Assembly (NCBI RefSeq): GCF_000308875.1 | Contig: NZ_BAGL01000057.1 | Coordinates: forward strand, 83,836 to 147,835 | Reading direction: 5' to 3' | Source: Nocardia transvalensis NBRC 15921 | GTDB taxonomy: Bacteria; Actinomycetota; Actinomycetes; Mycobacteriales; Mycobacteriaceae | Length of the DNA: 64,000 nucleotides | Part shown: positions 41,419-51,125 of the stretch, in pieces | Layout: each line of letters opens with the position of its first letter | How positions within the stretch are numbered: position 1 is the stretch's first letter | Notes under the pieces: generated by a model | What the model saw: only the letters and a program-made list of their open reading frames with translations | Database searches by the model: none | What the model was told of the DNA's origin: nothing | Made by a program: the position numbers and the translations under genes

Positions 41419-41784
41419 TCACACCTCGATGGTGGCGACCGGGTCCAGGTTGTAGTTCTTCGCGTACCCGTTCTCTACACCCACCAGCAGGTCGACGATC
41501 TCGAAATACCGGTCCCAGAACGCGGTTTCGCGCAGGGCCTCGATGAGGAGCTGATAGGCGGTGTGGTCGCGGGCCTCCCAGACCCACACGTCGGTCACAC
41601 GGGCGGAGTAGAACTCCGTGTCGTAGAAGCGTGATCGCACGCCTTCGACCTTGCCCTCGATCGCGGGGAGAACCTCGGCTTCGAATGCCGCGATCCGCTG
41701 GTCCACCGACAGGGCCAGCCACTCGGGGTTCGTCTTCACCAGCATGAACGCCGTCACGGCGGCGTCGAAAGGTTGGGGGGACAT
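41419..41784 (-). CDS. Darcynin family protein
   Basis: A 121-residue protein with the pattern AFMLVKTNPEWLALSVDQR, then SRFYDTEFYSARVTDVWVWE and LRETAFWDRYFEIVDLL, typical of the darcynin (Pfam) family, a small ferredoxin-like fold of unknown function. The ATG at 41784 follows the SDR stop by 21 bp, so it is the second gene of an operon with that gene, under the divergent LysR regulator. Confidence 0.75.
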   Translation of the reverse strand: MSPQPFDAAVTAFMLVKTNPEWLALSVDQRIAAFEAEVLPAIEGKVEGVRSRFYDTEFYSARVTDVWVWEARDHTAYQLLIEALRETAFWDRYFEIVDLLVGVENGYAKNYNLDPVATIEV

Positions 41785-41805
41785 GATATTTCCCTTCCGG
41801 TTCGG

Positions 41806-42702
41806 TCAGCGGTAGTAAGAGCCGCCGTCGAGATCCTCGACGAGGCTGGGGCCGTTGGGTTTCCAGTCCAGGAGCGCGCGGGTGGCTTCGCTCGTAGCGG
41901 CCATACCGGTGCCGAAGAACCGGCTCAGCCAGCCGAAGTGCGCGTCCGCCCGGTCGGCGGGAACGGAATCGACCGGCAGGCCGAGCCCACGGCCGATCAC
42001 CTCGGCGATCTCGCGCGTGGTGCGGCCGTTCTCGGCGACGGCGTGCACGATCGTGCCCGGCGCGAGCTGTTTCTCCAACGCGAGCCGCACCACGCGCCCG
42101 GCGTCGCTGCGATGGATCGCCGCCCAGCGGTTGTCGCCCGCGTCGATATAAGCCGAGATGCCGGTGGCGCGGGCGGTCGCCACCAGTCCGGCCACGAATC
42201 CCCGGTCCCCCTCGCCGTGAACGCTCGGCGCGAAGCGCGCGACGATCGTGCCGACGCCGTTCCCCACGAGCTCGAGGGCGAGGTTCTCGCTCCCACCACG
42301 CGCGGAGTCGACACCGTGGAACGGCGACGGGTCCTGCTCGGTGGCCTCGCGGTCGGGAGCGACCGACAACAGCCCGGAGGCCACCACGAACGGCTGCCCC
42401 GAACCCGCGAGGACTTCGCCGACAGCCCGCACAGCGCCGCGCTCGGCCTGGTTGGTGGCAGCAGCGTTCGCGAAATCGTGCTTGTTGGCGAGATGAACGA
42501 CAGCATCGGAACCGGCAGCGCCCGAACGGATGCTGTCGAGGTTGACGAGATCCCCGCGCAGCACCTGGGCCCCCTTCCGCTCGAGCGCGGCGGCGGACGC
42601 ATCCGACCGAGCGAGCCCGGTCACCCGATGCCCGGCGTCCAGCAGGTGGTCGACGACGGACGAGCCGATCCACCCGGTCGCTCCCGTGACGAATACGTGC
42701 AT
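41806..42702 (-). CDS. NAD(P)-dependent epimerase/dehydratase-type SDR
   Basis: A 298-residue extended SDR. The N-terminal nucleotide motif is MHVFVTGATGWIGSSVVDHLL, just over the usual TGxxGxxG, and the second strand ends LARSDASAAALE. Such proteins (YwnB/atypical SDR5) act on sugar nucleotides or serve as NAD(P)-binding reductases; the typical YxxxK is not clearly conserved, so catalysis is uncertain. The ATG at 42702 has GAAGGAG five bases upstream, ruling out a TTG start 38 codons earlier. It is divergent from a LysR gene. Confidence 0.8.
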   Translation of the reverse strand: MHVFVTGATGWIGSSVVDHLLDAGHRVTGLARSDASAAALERKGAQVLRGDLVNLDSIRSGAAGSDAVVHLANKHDFANAAATNQAERGAVRAVGEVLAGSGQPFVVASGLLSVAPDREATEQDPSPFHGVDSARGGSENLALELVGNGVGTIVARFAPSVHGEGDRGFVAGLVATARATGISAYIDAGDNRWAAIHRSDAGRVVRLALEKQLAPGTIVHAVAENGRTTREIAEVIGRGLGLPVDSVPADRADAHFGWLSRFFGTGMAATSEATRALLDWKPNGPSLVEDLDGGSYYR

Positions 42703-42823
42703 AGCTACTCCTTCGTGAGTCCGCGGTGCCGCGGCGCGGCCCTGGTTCGGAACAGTGAATGCCATGCCCCCGACGGTATGGACCTGCATGGCCTTCGCGC
42801 GACGCAACTTCGGCAACAGTCAC

Positions 42824-42838
42824 TTGCGTATAGTGCAA
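42824..42838 (+). promoter_or_regulatory. LysR-type operator (T-N11-A) at the LysR start
   Basis: TTGCGTATAGTGCAA is a palindrome with arms TTGC/GCAA and contains the T-N11-A core of LTTR sites. It ends two bases before the LysR ATG at 42841 in the 138-bp divergent region, so autoregulation and control of the SDR-darcynin operon are likely. Confidence 0.55.
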
Positions 42839-42840
42839 CT

Positions 42841-43737
42841 ATGTCCGACCAGCTCGATCTGAACCTGCTCCGCGTCTTCGACGCATTACTGCGGGAAGGC
42901 AGCGTCACGGCGGCCGCCGAACGACTGCACCTGTCCATCCCGGCGACCAGCCGGGCCCTGGGCCGCCTGCGCCGGGCCATGAACGATCCGGTCCTGGTGC
43001 GTGCCGGACGCGGGCTGGCACCGACTCCGTTCGCGCTGCGCACCGCGCCGCGCGTGCGGTCCCTGCTCGACGAGGCGGCGGCGTTGATCAGCGTCGACCG
43101 CGAGATCTCCCCGGCCGACCTCGACCGCACCTTCACGATCCGCATCAACGACGGCGTGGCCGCGACGCTGGCGACGGCGGCGGTGGAGGCCACATCCGCC
43201 GTCGCTCCGGGCGTGACACTGCGTTTCGTCGCGGAGGGCACCGAGAGCACCGAGGCGCTGCGTGACGGTTCGGTGGATCTGGACATCGGTGCGGGCGAGA
43301 TCACCGCCCCCGATATCCGGTCAGCGGCGCTCTACCAGGAGGAGGTGGTCGGCATCGTCCGCGACGACCATCCGCTCGGCCGCCACCGCAAGCCCTCCCT
43401 CGCCCAGCTGTGCCGCCATCCACACGTCTCGGCGTCCCGCCGCGGGCGCGCGCGGGGCCCGCTCGACGACGTCCTGGACGATGCCGGCCTGCGTCGCCAC
43501 GTCGCCGCCGTCGTCCCCACCTTCGCGGTCGCCGCACTCCTGGTCTCGTCCAGCGGTTACGTCGGGCTCGTCCCCCAGCGCCTGGCCGAGCAGTACGGCC
43601 CCACCCTCGGCATCCGCTGGTTCCCCATCCCGGCGACCCTTCCGGAGGTCGGCGTGCGCCTGCTCTGGCACGCCCGGCTCGATGCCGATCCGGCACAGCG
43701 CTGGCTGCGCGATACGATTCGCGACGCCATCCGCTGA
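42841..43737 (+). CDS. LysR family transcriptional regulator
   Basis: A 298-residue LTTR. It has an N-terminal HTH (DLNLLRVFDALLREGSVTAAAERLHLS written as two helices, residues 6-32, then IPATSRALGRLRRAMNDPVL) and a C-terminal effector domain of the NodD/PcpR-like set (SASRRGRARGPLDDVLDDAG). The start is ATG at 42841. It is divergent from the SDR-darcynin operon, its probable target, with a T-N11-A site just before its own start. Confidence 0.88.
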   Translation: MSDQLDLNLLRVFDALLREGSVTAAAERLHLSIPATSRALGRLRRAMNDPVLVRAGRGLAPTPFALRTAPRVRSLLDEAAALISVDREISPADLDRTFTIRINDGVAATLATAAVEATSAVAPGVTLRFVAEGTESTEALRDGSVDLDIGAGEITAPDIRSAALYQEEVVGIVRDDHPLGRHRKPSLAQLCRHPHVSASRRGRARGPLDDVLDDAGLRRHVAAVVPTFAVAALLVSSSGYVGLVPQRLAEQYGPTLGIRWFPIPATLPEVGVRLLWHARLDADPAQRWLRDTIRDAIR

Positions 43738-43744
43738 CGCCCGG

Positions 43745-44719
43745 CTACTTGATCAGCCCCTCGCTCTTCAGCCAGTCGTAGGCGACGTCGGAGGGATCCT
43801 CGCCGTCGATGTCGACGCGGCCGTTCAGGTCCTGCATCAGGTCGTTGGTGAGGTGCTGGGAGATCGTCGCGATCAGGGGCGCCAGCTGCGGGTTGCTCTC
43901 GAGGACCGCGCCGCGTACGACCGCCGTACCGCTGTAGGGCAGGAAGAACTTCCGGTCGTCGTCGAGGACGACCAGCTTCAGATTCTTGACCCGGCCGTCG
44001 GTGGTGTAGACCATGCCGAAATTGCAGGGGGCGCCCTTGGCGGTGGCCGTGTAAACGACACCGGCGTCCATGCGGGTCACATTGCCCGACGGCACCCCGT
44101 TCGGATCGTTGTAGGGGATACCGTATTTCTGCAGCATCGGGATGAAACCGTCGGAGCGGCTGAAGAATTCGTCGTCCACGCAGAACGTCCGGTCGCGCAC
44201 CGGGAGCGCGGCCACATCCGACAGCGACTTCACCTTCAGGCGTTCGGCGGTCGGGGTCGAGGCGCCGAAGGCGTAGGTGTCGTCGAAGTTGGCCGGCGGC
44301 AGCCACTCCAGGTCGTAATCGCGCTTCTCGATATCGTGGACGCGCTGCCAGAGTTCGTGCGGATCGGAGATAGTCTCGGTCTCGCTGTGGTAGTTGACCC
44401 ATCCGGTGCCGGTGTACTCCCAGAGCACGTCGGCGTCGCCGTTGAGCTGGGCCTGCCGCGAGGACGCCGAGCCCGGGGCCCCGGTCAGGTCGGTGACCTT
44501 CGCGCCCGCCGCGGCGAGATAGGTCGCGGTGATCTTGCCCAGCAGGACGCCCTCGGTGAAACTCTTCGACGTCACCACCAGTTTCGCGCCGTCCAACGGG
44601 CGTTCGCCGCTCGGCAGGGACGCCTCGTGGAAGGTCCCGGACGAACTCACCAGACCACACCCGGCGAGCAGGGACGCTGTCATGAAGAGGGCGGACAGCA
44701 GGGTGCGCGCTCGAATCAT
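43745..44719 (-). CDS. Osmoprotectant (glycine betaine/choline-type) ABC substrate-binding lipoprotein
   Basis: A 324-residue lipoprotein with lipobox ASLLAGC near residue 20. The mature part has the OpuAC-type pattern LVVTSKSFTEGVLLGKITATYL and ADVLWEYTGTGWVNY, and aromatic residues that normally form the quaternary-amine cage. It delivers a compatible solute to the permease pair encoded upstream. The ATG overlaps the preceding permease stop by 4 bp. It is the last gene of a four-gene ABC operon. Confidence 0.92.
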   Translation of the reverse strand: MIRARTLLSALFMTASLLAGCGLVSSSGTFHEASLPSGERPLDGAKLVVTSKSFTEGVLLGKITATYLAAAGAKVTDLTGAPGSASSRQAQLNGDADVLWEYTGTGWVNYHSETETISDPHELWQRVHDIEKRDYDLEWLPPANFDDTYAFGASTPTAERLKVKSLSDVAALPVRDRTFCVDDEFFSRSDGFIPMLQKYGIPYNDPNGVPSGNVTRMDAGVVYTATAKGAPCNFGMVYTTDGRVKNLKLVVLDDDRKFFLPYSGTAVVRGAVLESNPQLAPLIATISQHLTNDLMQDLNGRVDIDGEDPSDVAYDWLKSEGLIK

Positions 44720-45449
44720 GAGATACCTCGCGGGGTCGCGGCCAGTTCGACGAGCCTGCCGAGCCAGTCGATGGTCAATGCCAGCAGGCCGACCAGGATC
44801 GCGCCGGAGACGAGCAGTTTCGGCAGGAACAGCGTGACGCCGGTGGTGATCAGCGTGCCGAGACTGGTCGCGCCGATGAACGTGCTCAGCGTCGCGGTGC
44901 CGACCAGGATGACCAGCGCCGTGCGCACGCCGTTGAGGATCACCGGCACCGCCAGGGGCAGTTCGACCTGGATCAGTGTGCGGGCGCCGGAGAAGCCGAT
45001 GCCGCGCGCCGCCTCGATCGTGCGCTGATCGACCTGCCGCAGCCCCACGATCGTGTTCTGCAGGATCGGCAGGATCGCGTACACGACGAGACCGACGATC
45101 GCCGTGCGGAATCCGGTGCCGAGCCAGAAGGTGAACAGCACCAGCAGGCCGACCGCGGGCGCGGCCTGGCCGATATTGGCGATATTGACCGCGAGCGGCT
45201 CGAACCGCTTGATCGAGGGCCGGGTCAGCGCGATGCCCAGCGGGATCGCGACCACCACCACGATGAGCGTGGCGACCACGGTCAGCTTGATGTGCGAGAG
45301 GATCGTGGTCTGCAGGTTGTCCCAGGCGAGGGACGCCTGTTCGGTCGCGGTGAACGTCGTCGACCGGTACCAGAGGATGTAGCCGATGCCGATGACGACG
45401 ATGATCAGCGGTTCGAACCAGACGTCCATCGGCAGGCGGCGCAGGCGCT

Positions 45450-45453
<4 letters not shown>
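44716..45453 (-). CDS. Osmoprotectant ABC transporter permease (second)
   Basis: A 245-residue OpuCB/ProW-type permease with about six membrane segments and the EAA-like loop IEAARGIGFSGARTLIQVELPLAVPVI that contacts the ATPase (residues 145-171). The start is a GTG at 45453, overlapping the ATPase stop by 4 bp. It forms a heterodimer with the permease at 46751-47395. Operon order is permease, ATPase, permease, binding protein, as in other OpuC-like systems. Confidence 0.92.
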
Positions 45454-46750
<1,297 letters not shown>

Positions 46751-46754
<4 letters not shown>

Positions 46755-47395
46755 GAGAGTCCCTTTGCGATCGTGAGGCGTCCGAGCAGGACGAGAAGTG
46801 CGTCGAATACCAGCGCGACGATGACGATGAGAATGGTTCCGGTCAGTGCCATCTCGAGCGCGTTCGCGCCGCCGAGCCGGGAGAGGCCGTTGAAGATCAG
46901 CGATCCCAGCCCCGGCCCGAGGACATAGGCGACGATGGCGGCGACGCCGACGATCATCTGGGTGGACACCCGGATGCCGGTGAGGATCACCGGCCACGCG
47001 ATCGGCAGTTCCACGGTCAGCAGGATCCGCCAGCGCGAGAAGCCGATGCCCCGGGCGGATTCGACGACCGTGGCGGGCACCGACCGCAGGCCCACGATCG
47101 CGTTACCGATGACCGGCAGGGCCGCGAAGAACGCCAGCATGACGAACGACGGGACGACGCCGAGCCCGAACGGCACCAGCAGCAGCGCCAGCAGGGCCAG
47201 CGACGGGATCGTCAGCGCGACACGGCTCGACGTCAGCGTGAGCTGGGACAGCAGCGGCGTCCGATAGACGGCCACCGCGACGAGTACGGCGACGACCGTG
47301 CCCACCAGAACGGTCTGAAATGCCAGGGACGCATGCTGATACATGAGGAACGCGAGGGTGTCCCCCCGCCCTCGGACGTAACTCCATAGATTCAC
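46751..47395 (-). CDS. Osmoprotectant ABC transporter permease (first)
   Basis: A 214-residue permease with about five or six membrane segments and the loop VESARGIGFSRWRILLTVEL. It is the first gene of the ABC operon. The GTG at 47395 is preferred over one 14 codons upstream, because that extension lacks a ribosome site and is compositionally odd. Its partner permease is encoded at 44716-45453. The 266-bp region upstream holds no gene; it should contain the operon promoter, which was not identified. Confidence 0.9.
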
Positions 47396-47661
47396 GGGAT
47401 TCCCATCGTCAGCCGGTCCTTGTCCGCGCGTGGCCACCGGATGTGCGAGTCGTCACAGGCTAATCGACAGCACGCGATCCGGCTGGGTGACGCGCGGCGG
47501 GCAGGCGCCCGGATCACGCGGCAAAAGGGCCGTTTTCGGCCGCTACCGGCAGCGCGGCGACTCGGAGCACGGGTAGCCACAGTTTCGCTCATGCGGAATT
47601 CAATGCGGCCCGCCGGACGATTTCCGCGTTCTCGTCCCGCGCCGCCGGGTGTGGACGGCGG

Positions 47662-48573
47662 CTACGCGGCCCGCGGTAGAGATTCAGCAGCCGAGTAGTG
47701 CGTGGCGTCGCCGGAGATCACCGTGCTGGGCACGCCGTCGACGCCGACGGGAATCTCCCCCGCCAGCGTGATGCGGGTGAGCTTGCGGTGCTCGGCGCCG
47801 TCGTAATCATCGATGGCGTAGTGCTGGGTGGCGCGGTTGTCCCAGATGGCGACGTCGCCGAGCGACCAGTTCCAGCGGGTGGTGTGCTCGAGGCGGGTGA
47901 CCCGGTCCTGGAACAGCCGGAACAGCGCCCGCGACTCGCTGCCGGGCAGGCCCACGATCCGCTGCGCGAAGTTCCCGAGCAGCAGGGCGCGCTCGCCGGT
48001 CTCGGGGTGCACCTCCACGACGGGGTGTTCGGTCTCGTAGTAGGTGGACTCGAATTCGCCCCGGTAGGCCGCGGTGTCGCGGGCGACGCGGTCCTCGGCG
48101 GTGGCGGAGTAGTCGTACTGGTTGGTGTGCCGGGCGCGCAGGCTCTCGGCGAGCCGCTTGAGCGGGTCGGGCAGCGAGTTGTAGGCGGCGACCGTGGAAG
48201 CCCAGGTGGTGGAGCCGCCGTAGGAGGGCAGCGTGACCGCGCGCAGGATCGACGCCTTCGGCACCCGGTCGACGAAGGTGACGTCGGTGTGCCAGCTGTT
48301 GGAACGTCCCTGGTGCGAATCGATGGCGAGGCTCTTCACGCCCGCCGAGGTGACGGTCGGGTGCGGGTTGGTCGGGGTGCCGAGCAGTTCGGCGAATGCG
48401 TACTGGCCGTCCTCGGTCAGGTGGTGCTGGCCCTGGAAGAAGATCACCTTGTGCTCGTGCAGCGCGGCGCGGACGGCCTCGACGGTCTCCGCGTCCAGGT
48501 CGCCGCCGAGCCGCACGCCCTCGATCCGCGCGCCGATGTGGGCGCCGAGCTTGACCACTCGCAGGACGGACAT
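47662..48573 (-). CDS. TauD/TfdA family alpha-ketoglutarate-dependent dioxygenase
   Basis: A 303-residue Fe(II)/2-oxoglutarate enzyme. The iron ligands are visible as SWHTDVTF (H-x-D) and a late His in ATQHYAIDDYDG, with the 2-oxoglutarate-binding Arg in HRKLTRITL. It is close in pattern to Rv3406/AtsK-type enzymes, which cleave alkyl sulfate esters or taurine to release sulfite or sulfate, so a sulfur-scavenging role is likely. The ATG at 48573 has GGAAAGG seven bases upstream. It is not adjacent to a sulfonate transporter. Confidence 0.88.
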   Translation of the reverse strand: MSVLRVVKLGAHIGARIEGVRLGGDLDAETVEAVRAALHEHKVIFFQGQHHLTEDGQYAFAELLGTPTNPHPTVTSAGVKSLAIDSHQGRSNSWHTDVTFVDRVPKASILRAVTLPSYGGSTTWASTVAAYNSLPDPLKRLAESLRARHTNQYDYSATAEDRVARDTAAYRGEFESTYYETEHPVVEVHPETGERALLLGNFAQRIVGLPGSESRALFRLFQDRVTRLEHTTRWNWSLGDVAIWDNRATQHYAIDDYDGAEHRKLTRITLAGEIPVGVDGVPSTVISGDATHYSAAESLPRAA

Positions 48574-48783
48574 ATCAGGGCCTTTCCTCGAACCGGACGA
48601 TCGGAGATCGAGGAAACCACCCGCACTCCCGCGAGACCAGCATTACGGTCACCCGGATCGAAACTCCCGTCCCGCGCGGCGCGCCGTGCAACCGGACACA
48701 CCGGGTGATCCGCCGAATTCACCGGAACCGAGGGCTCGTGATGGGACAATCGACCCAAACCGGAACGGCGATGCGAGGCTGCC

Positions 48784-48984
48784 ATGAAGACCGGAAGCGT
48801 AATTCTCGTGATCTGGCTGATCATCGGATTCATCGCCGCGGCGCAACGCCACTACTTCGACAGTGGCCCCATCACCTGCGCGTCCTTCGGCAATATCAGC
48901 CTGACGATCCTCGCGGGGCCCCTCAACTACATGGGCGTCAATCCGCATCTGGGCAATTGCGAGCTTCCACAGCCCAGCCCGTAA
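48784..48984 (+). CDS. Small membrane protein (66 aa)
   Basis: A 66-residue protein with one N-terminal membrane helix (SVILVIWLIIGFIAAAQRHYF) and an external part with two Cys (ITCASFGNISLTILAGPLNY, then GNCELPQPSP) that could form a disulfide. Short proteins of this pattern occur in many actinobacteria, with unknown function. The ATG is at 48784. It ends 15 bp before the end of the convergent DHFR-fold gene. Confidence 0.7.
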   Translation: MKTGSVILVIWLIIGFIAAAQRHYFDSGPITCASFGNISLTILAGPLNYMGVNPHLGNCELPQPSP

Positions 48985-48999
48985 TCGCGGCCCGCAGCC

Positions 49000-49644
49000 T
49001 CACCGCCGCCAGAAGAAATGGTGGACGACGCCGCTCGGGCTGGGGATCCGCTCGTGGTGGTAGCGGTCCTCCAGTTCGGCGGGGTCCTTCCAGAACCGTT
49101 CGCCCCTGCCGAGTTCCACCGGCGCCTCGACGATGTGCAGTTCGTCGACGAGGCCGGCGTCGAGGAACGCCCGGTACGTGGCCACACCGCCGCCGATGCG
49201 CACATCCTTGCCGTCGGCGGCCTCGAACGCCTGCTTCAGCGCGTCCTGCGGGGAGGCGTCGAGGAAATGGAAGGTGGTCTCCCCCAGCGTGAACGACGGC
49301 CGCACATGGTGGGTGAGCACGAATACCGGCGTGTGGAACGGGGGTTCGTCGCCCCACCAGCCCTGCCAGTCGTAGTTCTCCCACGGCCCGCGCTGCGGCC
49401 CGAACTTGTTGCGCCCCATGATCTCCGCGCCGATATTGGTGGCGTAGTCGCGGACGATGTAGTCGTCGAGCCCGTAGCTGCCCCCGGGATCGGTCCGGTT
49501 GACCCAGTGCGCGGTCGCGCCGGCCCAGTACATCAGCGCGGCCGGGTCGGCATGCCCGAACGGCCGCTCGAGGCTCTGTTCCTCCCCCGCGCCGTACCCG
49601 TCGCGGGAGAGGGTGAAGTTCTGAACACGCACGCGCTGCGCCAT
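49000..49644 (-). CDS. Dihydrofolate reductase/RibD C-terminal fold protein
   Basis: A 214-residue protein of the RibD_C family: the N-terminus reads VRVQNFTLSRDGYGAGEEQS, the middle DYATNIGAEIMGRNKFG, and then PVFVLTHHVRPSF and VRIGGGVATYRAFLDAGLVDELHI, which carries the GGG nucleotide-binding loop. These are NADPH-dependent reductases of unknown substrate. The ATG at 49644 has AAAGGG five bases upstream, favouring it over a start 25 codons earlier. Confidence 0.83.
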   Translation of the reverse strand: MAQRVRVQNFTLSRDGYGAGEEQSLERPFGHADPAALMYWAGATAHWVNRTDPGGSYGLDDYIVRDYATNIGAEIMGRNKFGPQRGPWENYDWQGWWGDEPPFHTPVFVLTHHVRPSFTLGETTFHFLDASPQDALKQAFEAADGKDVRIGGGVATYRAFLDAGLVDELHIVEAPVELGRGERFWKDPAELEDRYHHERIPSPSGVVHHFFWRR

Positions 49645-49768
49645 CGGATCCCTTTCTGGTTGCATTCTGCAATCAGTCAAGAACTGTACTGCCACCGGTT
49701 GCCGAATACAACCGGTCACGGTCGTCGACGACGGCGTCTCACTGCGGGGAAGGTTGGCCAGGCGGCGA

Positions 49769-49787
49769 TTAAGTTAGCCTAACCTTA
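49769..49787 (+). promoter_or_regulatory. IdeR/DtxR iron box at the start of the PepSY gene
   Basis: TTAAGTTAGCCTAACCTTA is a 19-bp palindrome matching the DtxR/IdeR consensus TTAGGTTAGCCTAACCTAA at 17 of 19 positions. Its last base is the A of the ATG at 49787, so bound IdeR would block the promoter of a leaderless or very short-leader mRNA. Confidence 0.85.
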
Positions 49788-51010
49788 TGACAGCGGTGCG
49801 GGAGCGGAGCGAGCCCAGGGCCGTGCGGACGCGCAGGCGGGCACGGAAACCGGTGCGGCGCGGGTTGATCGTGGCGCATCGCTGGTCGGCGCTGATACTC
49901 GGACTGGTCCTGGTGGTGCAGTGCACGTCGGGGGCGATCCTGCTCTATCACGCCGAACTGTTCCGGGCCCAGCACGCGACGTTCTACCGGCACACCGAGG
50001 GTTCGCCGGTGGCCGACGCCGAGGATGCCGTCACGCTGGTGCGGGCCGCCGATCCCGGATTCGATATCGGCTGGGTGGGCTCGGACGGCGGCGTGCTCGT
50101 GGTCGGCGACCGGGAGTACACGGCCGCGTACTCGGTGGACCCGGCTACCGGGGCGCTCAACGAGCGGATCGATCTCGGCGACGGGGTGCTCGGCTGGCTG
50201 GTCAACCTGCACGACTGCGCGTTCGGCTGCCTGCGGTTCTCGGGGGCGATTCCGGTCCTGAACAATCAGCCGCCGTTGATCGGAATCACTTGGGCCGCAA
50301 GTATTCTCGTCGTCATGGGGCTGCTACTGGTCCTGCTCGCGGTGTCCGGGGCGATCGTCTGGTGGCCGTCGCTGACGCGCCTGCGCCACGGGTTCCGGGT
50401 GCGGCTGAGCAAGGGCCGCTTCGCGCGGGATCGCGATCTGCACGACGTCCTCGGCATCCTCGCCGTGCCGTTCCTCCTGATGTGGGGCATCACCGGGACC
50501 GCCTTCGAATGGCACGCGGTCGAGCAGGTGTGGCTGGGCGCGACCGGTGGTGATACGAATCTCCACCCGCCGCAGGACGTCTTCCGGCCGCGGGCGGCGG
50601 AGGAGAACGCGCCGCGGATCTCCCTCACCGACGCCGAGGCGACCGTGCGCCGCGAGGTTTCGGGGCGCATCGCCTACACGCTGCTCCCGACCGAGGCGGC
50701 CCCGTACTATCGCGCCTCCGTCGCCGGGGCCTACTCCCCCCGCGAGCATCGCGCGTTCTACAGCGGGGACGTCCTGGTCTACGTCAATGCCCGCGATGCC
50801 ACCGATACCAAGGTGGTCGATGCCGCCCACGACCGGCCGCTGGCGAACACCTTCTACGCCAAGGTCTTCGAACCCGCGCACTTCGGCTGGCTCGTCGACG
50901 GCCGGTGGCGGGTGATCTGGCTGGCCTTCGGCCTGACGCCCCTCGCCCTCGGCATCACCGGAGTCTCCACCTGGTTGTTCCGGCGGCGGACGAGAAAACG
51001 CCGGGCCTGA
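49787..51010 (+). CDS. Iron-regulated PepSY-type membrane protein
   Basis: A 407-residue protein with four membrane helices: one near the N-terminus (WSALILGLVLVVQCTSGAILL), two mid-protein (ILVVMGLLLVLLAVSGAIVWW and DVLGILAVPFLLMWGITGTAF), and one C-terminal (VIWLAFGLTPLALGITGVSTW), plus PepSY-like external domains. This matches PepSY_TM proteins linked to siderophore-iron reduction or uptake. The IdeR box overlapping the ATG supports iron control. The basic N-terminus is cytoplasmic. A downstream in-frame start is possible if the box lies upstream of a leader. Confidence 0.85.
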   Translation: MTAVRERSEPRAVRTRRRARKPVRRGLIVAHRWSALILGLVLVVQCTSGAILLYHAELFRAQHATFYRHTEGSPVADAEDAVTLVRAADPGFDIGWVGSDGGVLVVGDREYTAAYSVDPATGALNERIDLGDGVLGWLVNLHDCAFGCLRFSGAIPVLNNQPPLIGITWAASILVVMGLLLVLLAVSGAIVWWPSLTRLRHGFRVRLSKGRFARDRDLHDVLGILAVPFLLMWGITGTAFEWHAVEQVWLGATGGDTNLHPPQDVFRPRAAEENAPRISLTDAEATVRREVSGRIAYTLLPTEAAPYYRASVAGAYSPREHRAFYSGDVLVYVNARDATDTKVVDAAHDRPLANTFYAKVFEPAHFGWLVDGRWRVIWLAFGLTPLALGITGVSTWLFRRRTRKRRA

Positions 51011-51125
51011 TGATCACCCCGACGCTCGCCGAATGTCCGCACCGGTGACCGTAGGCACCCCGCACTGGGTACGGTGAGGTGGAAACGGATCTGCCCCTCG
51101 TTGCTCGATGCGAAAGGTGAGAGAC

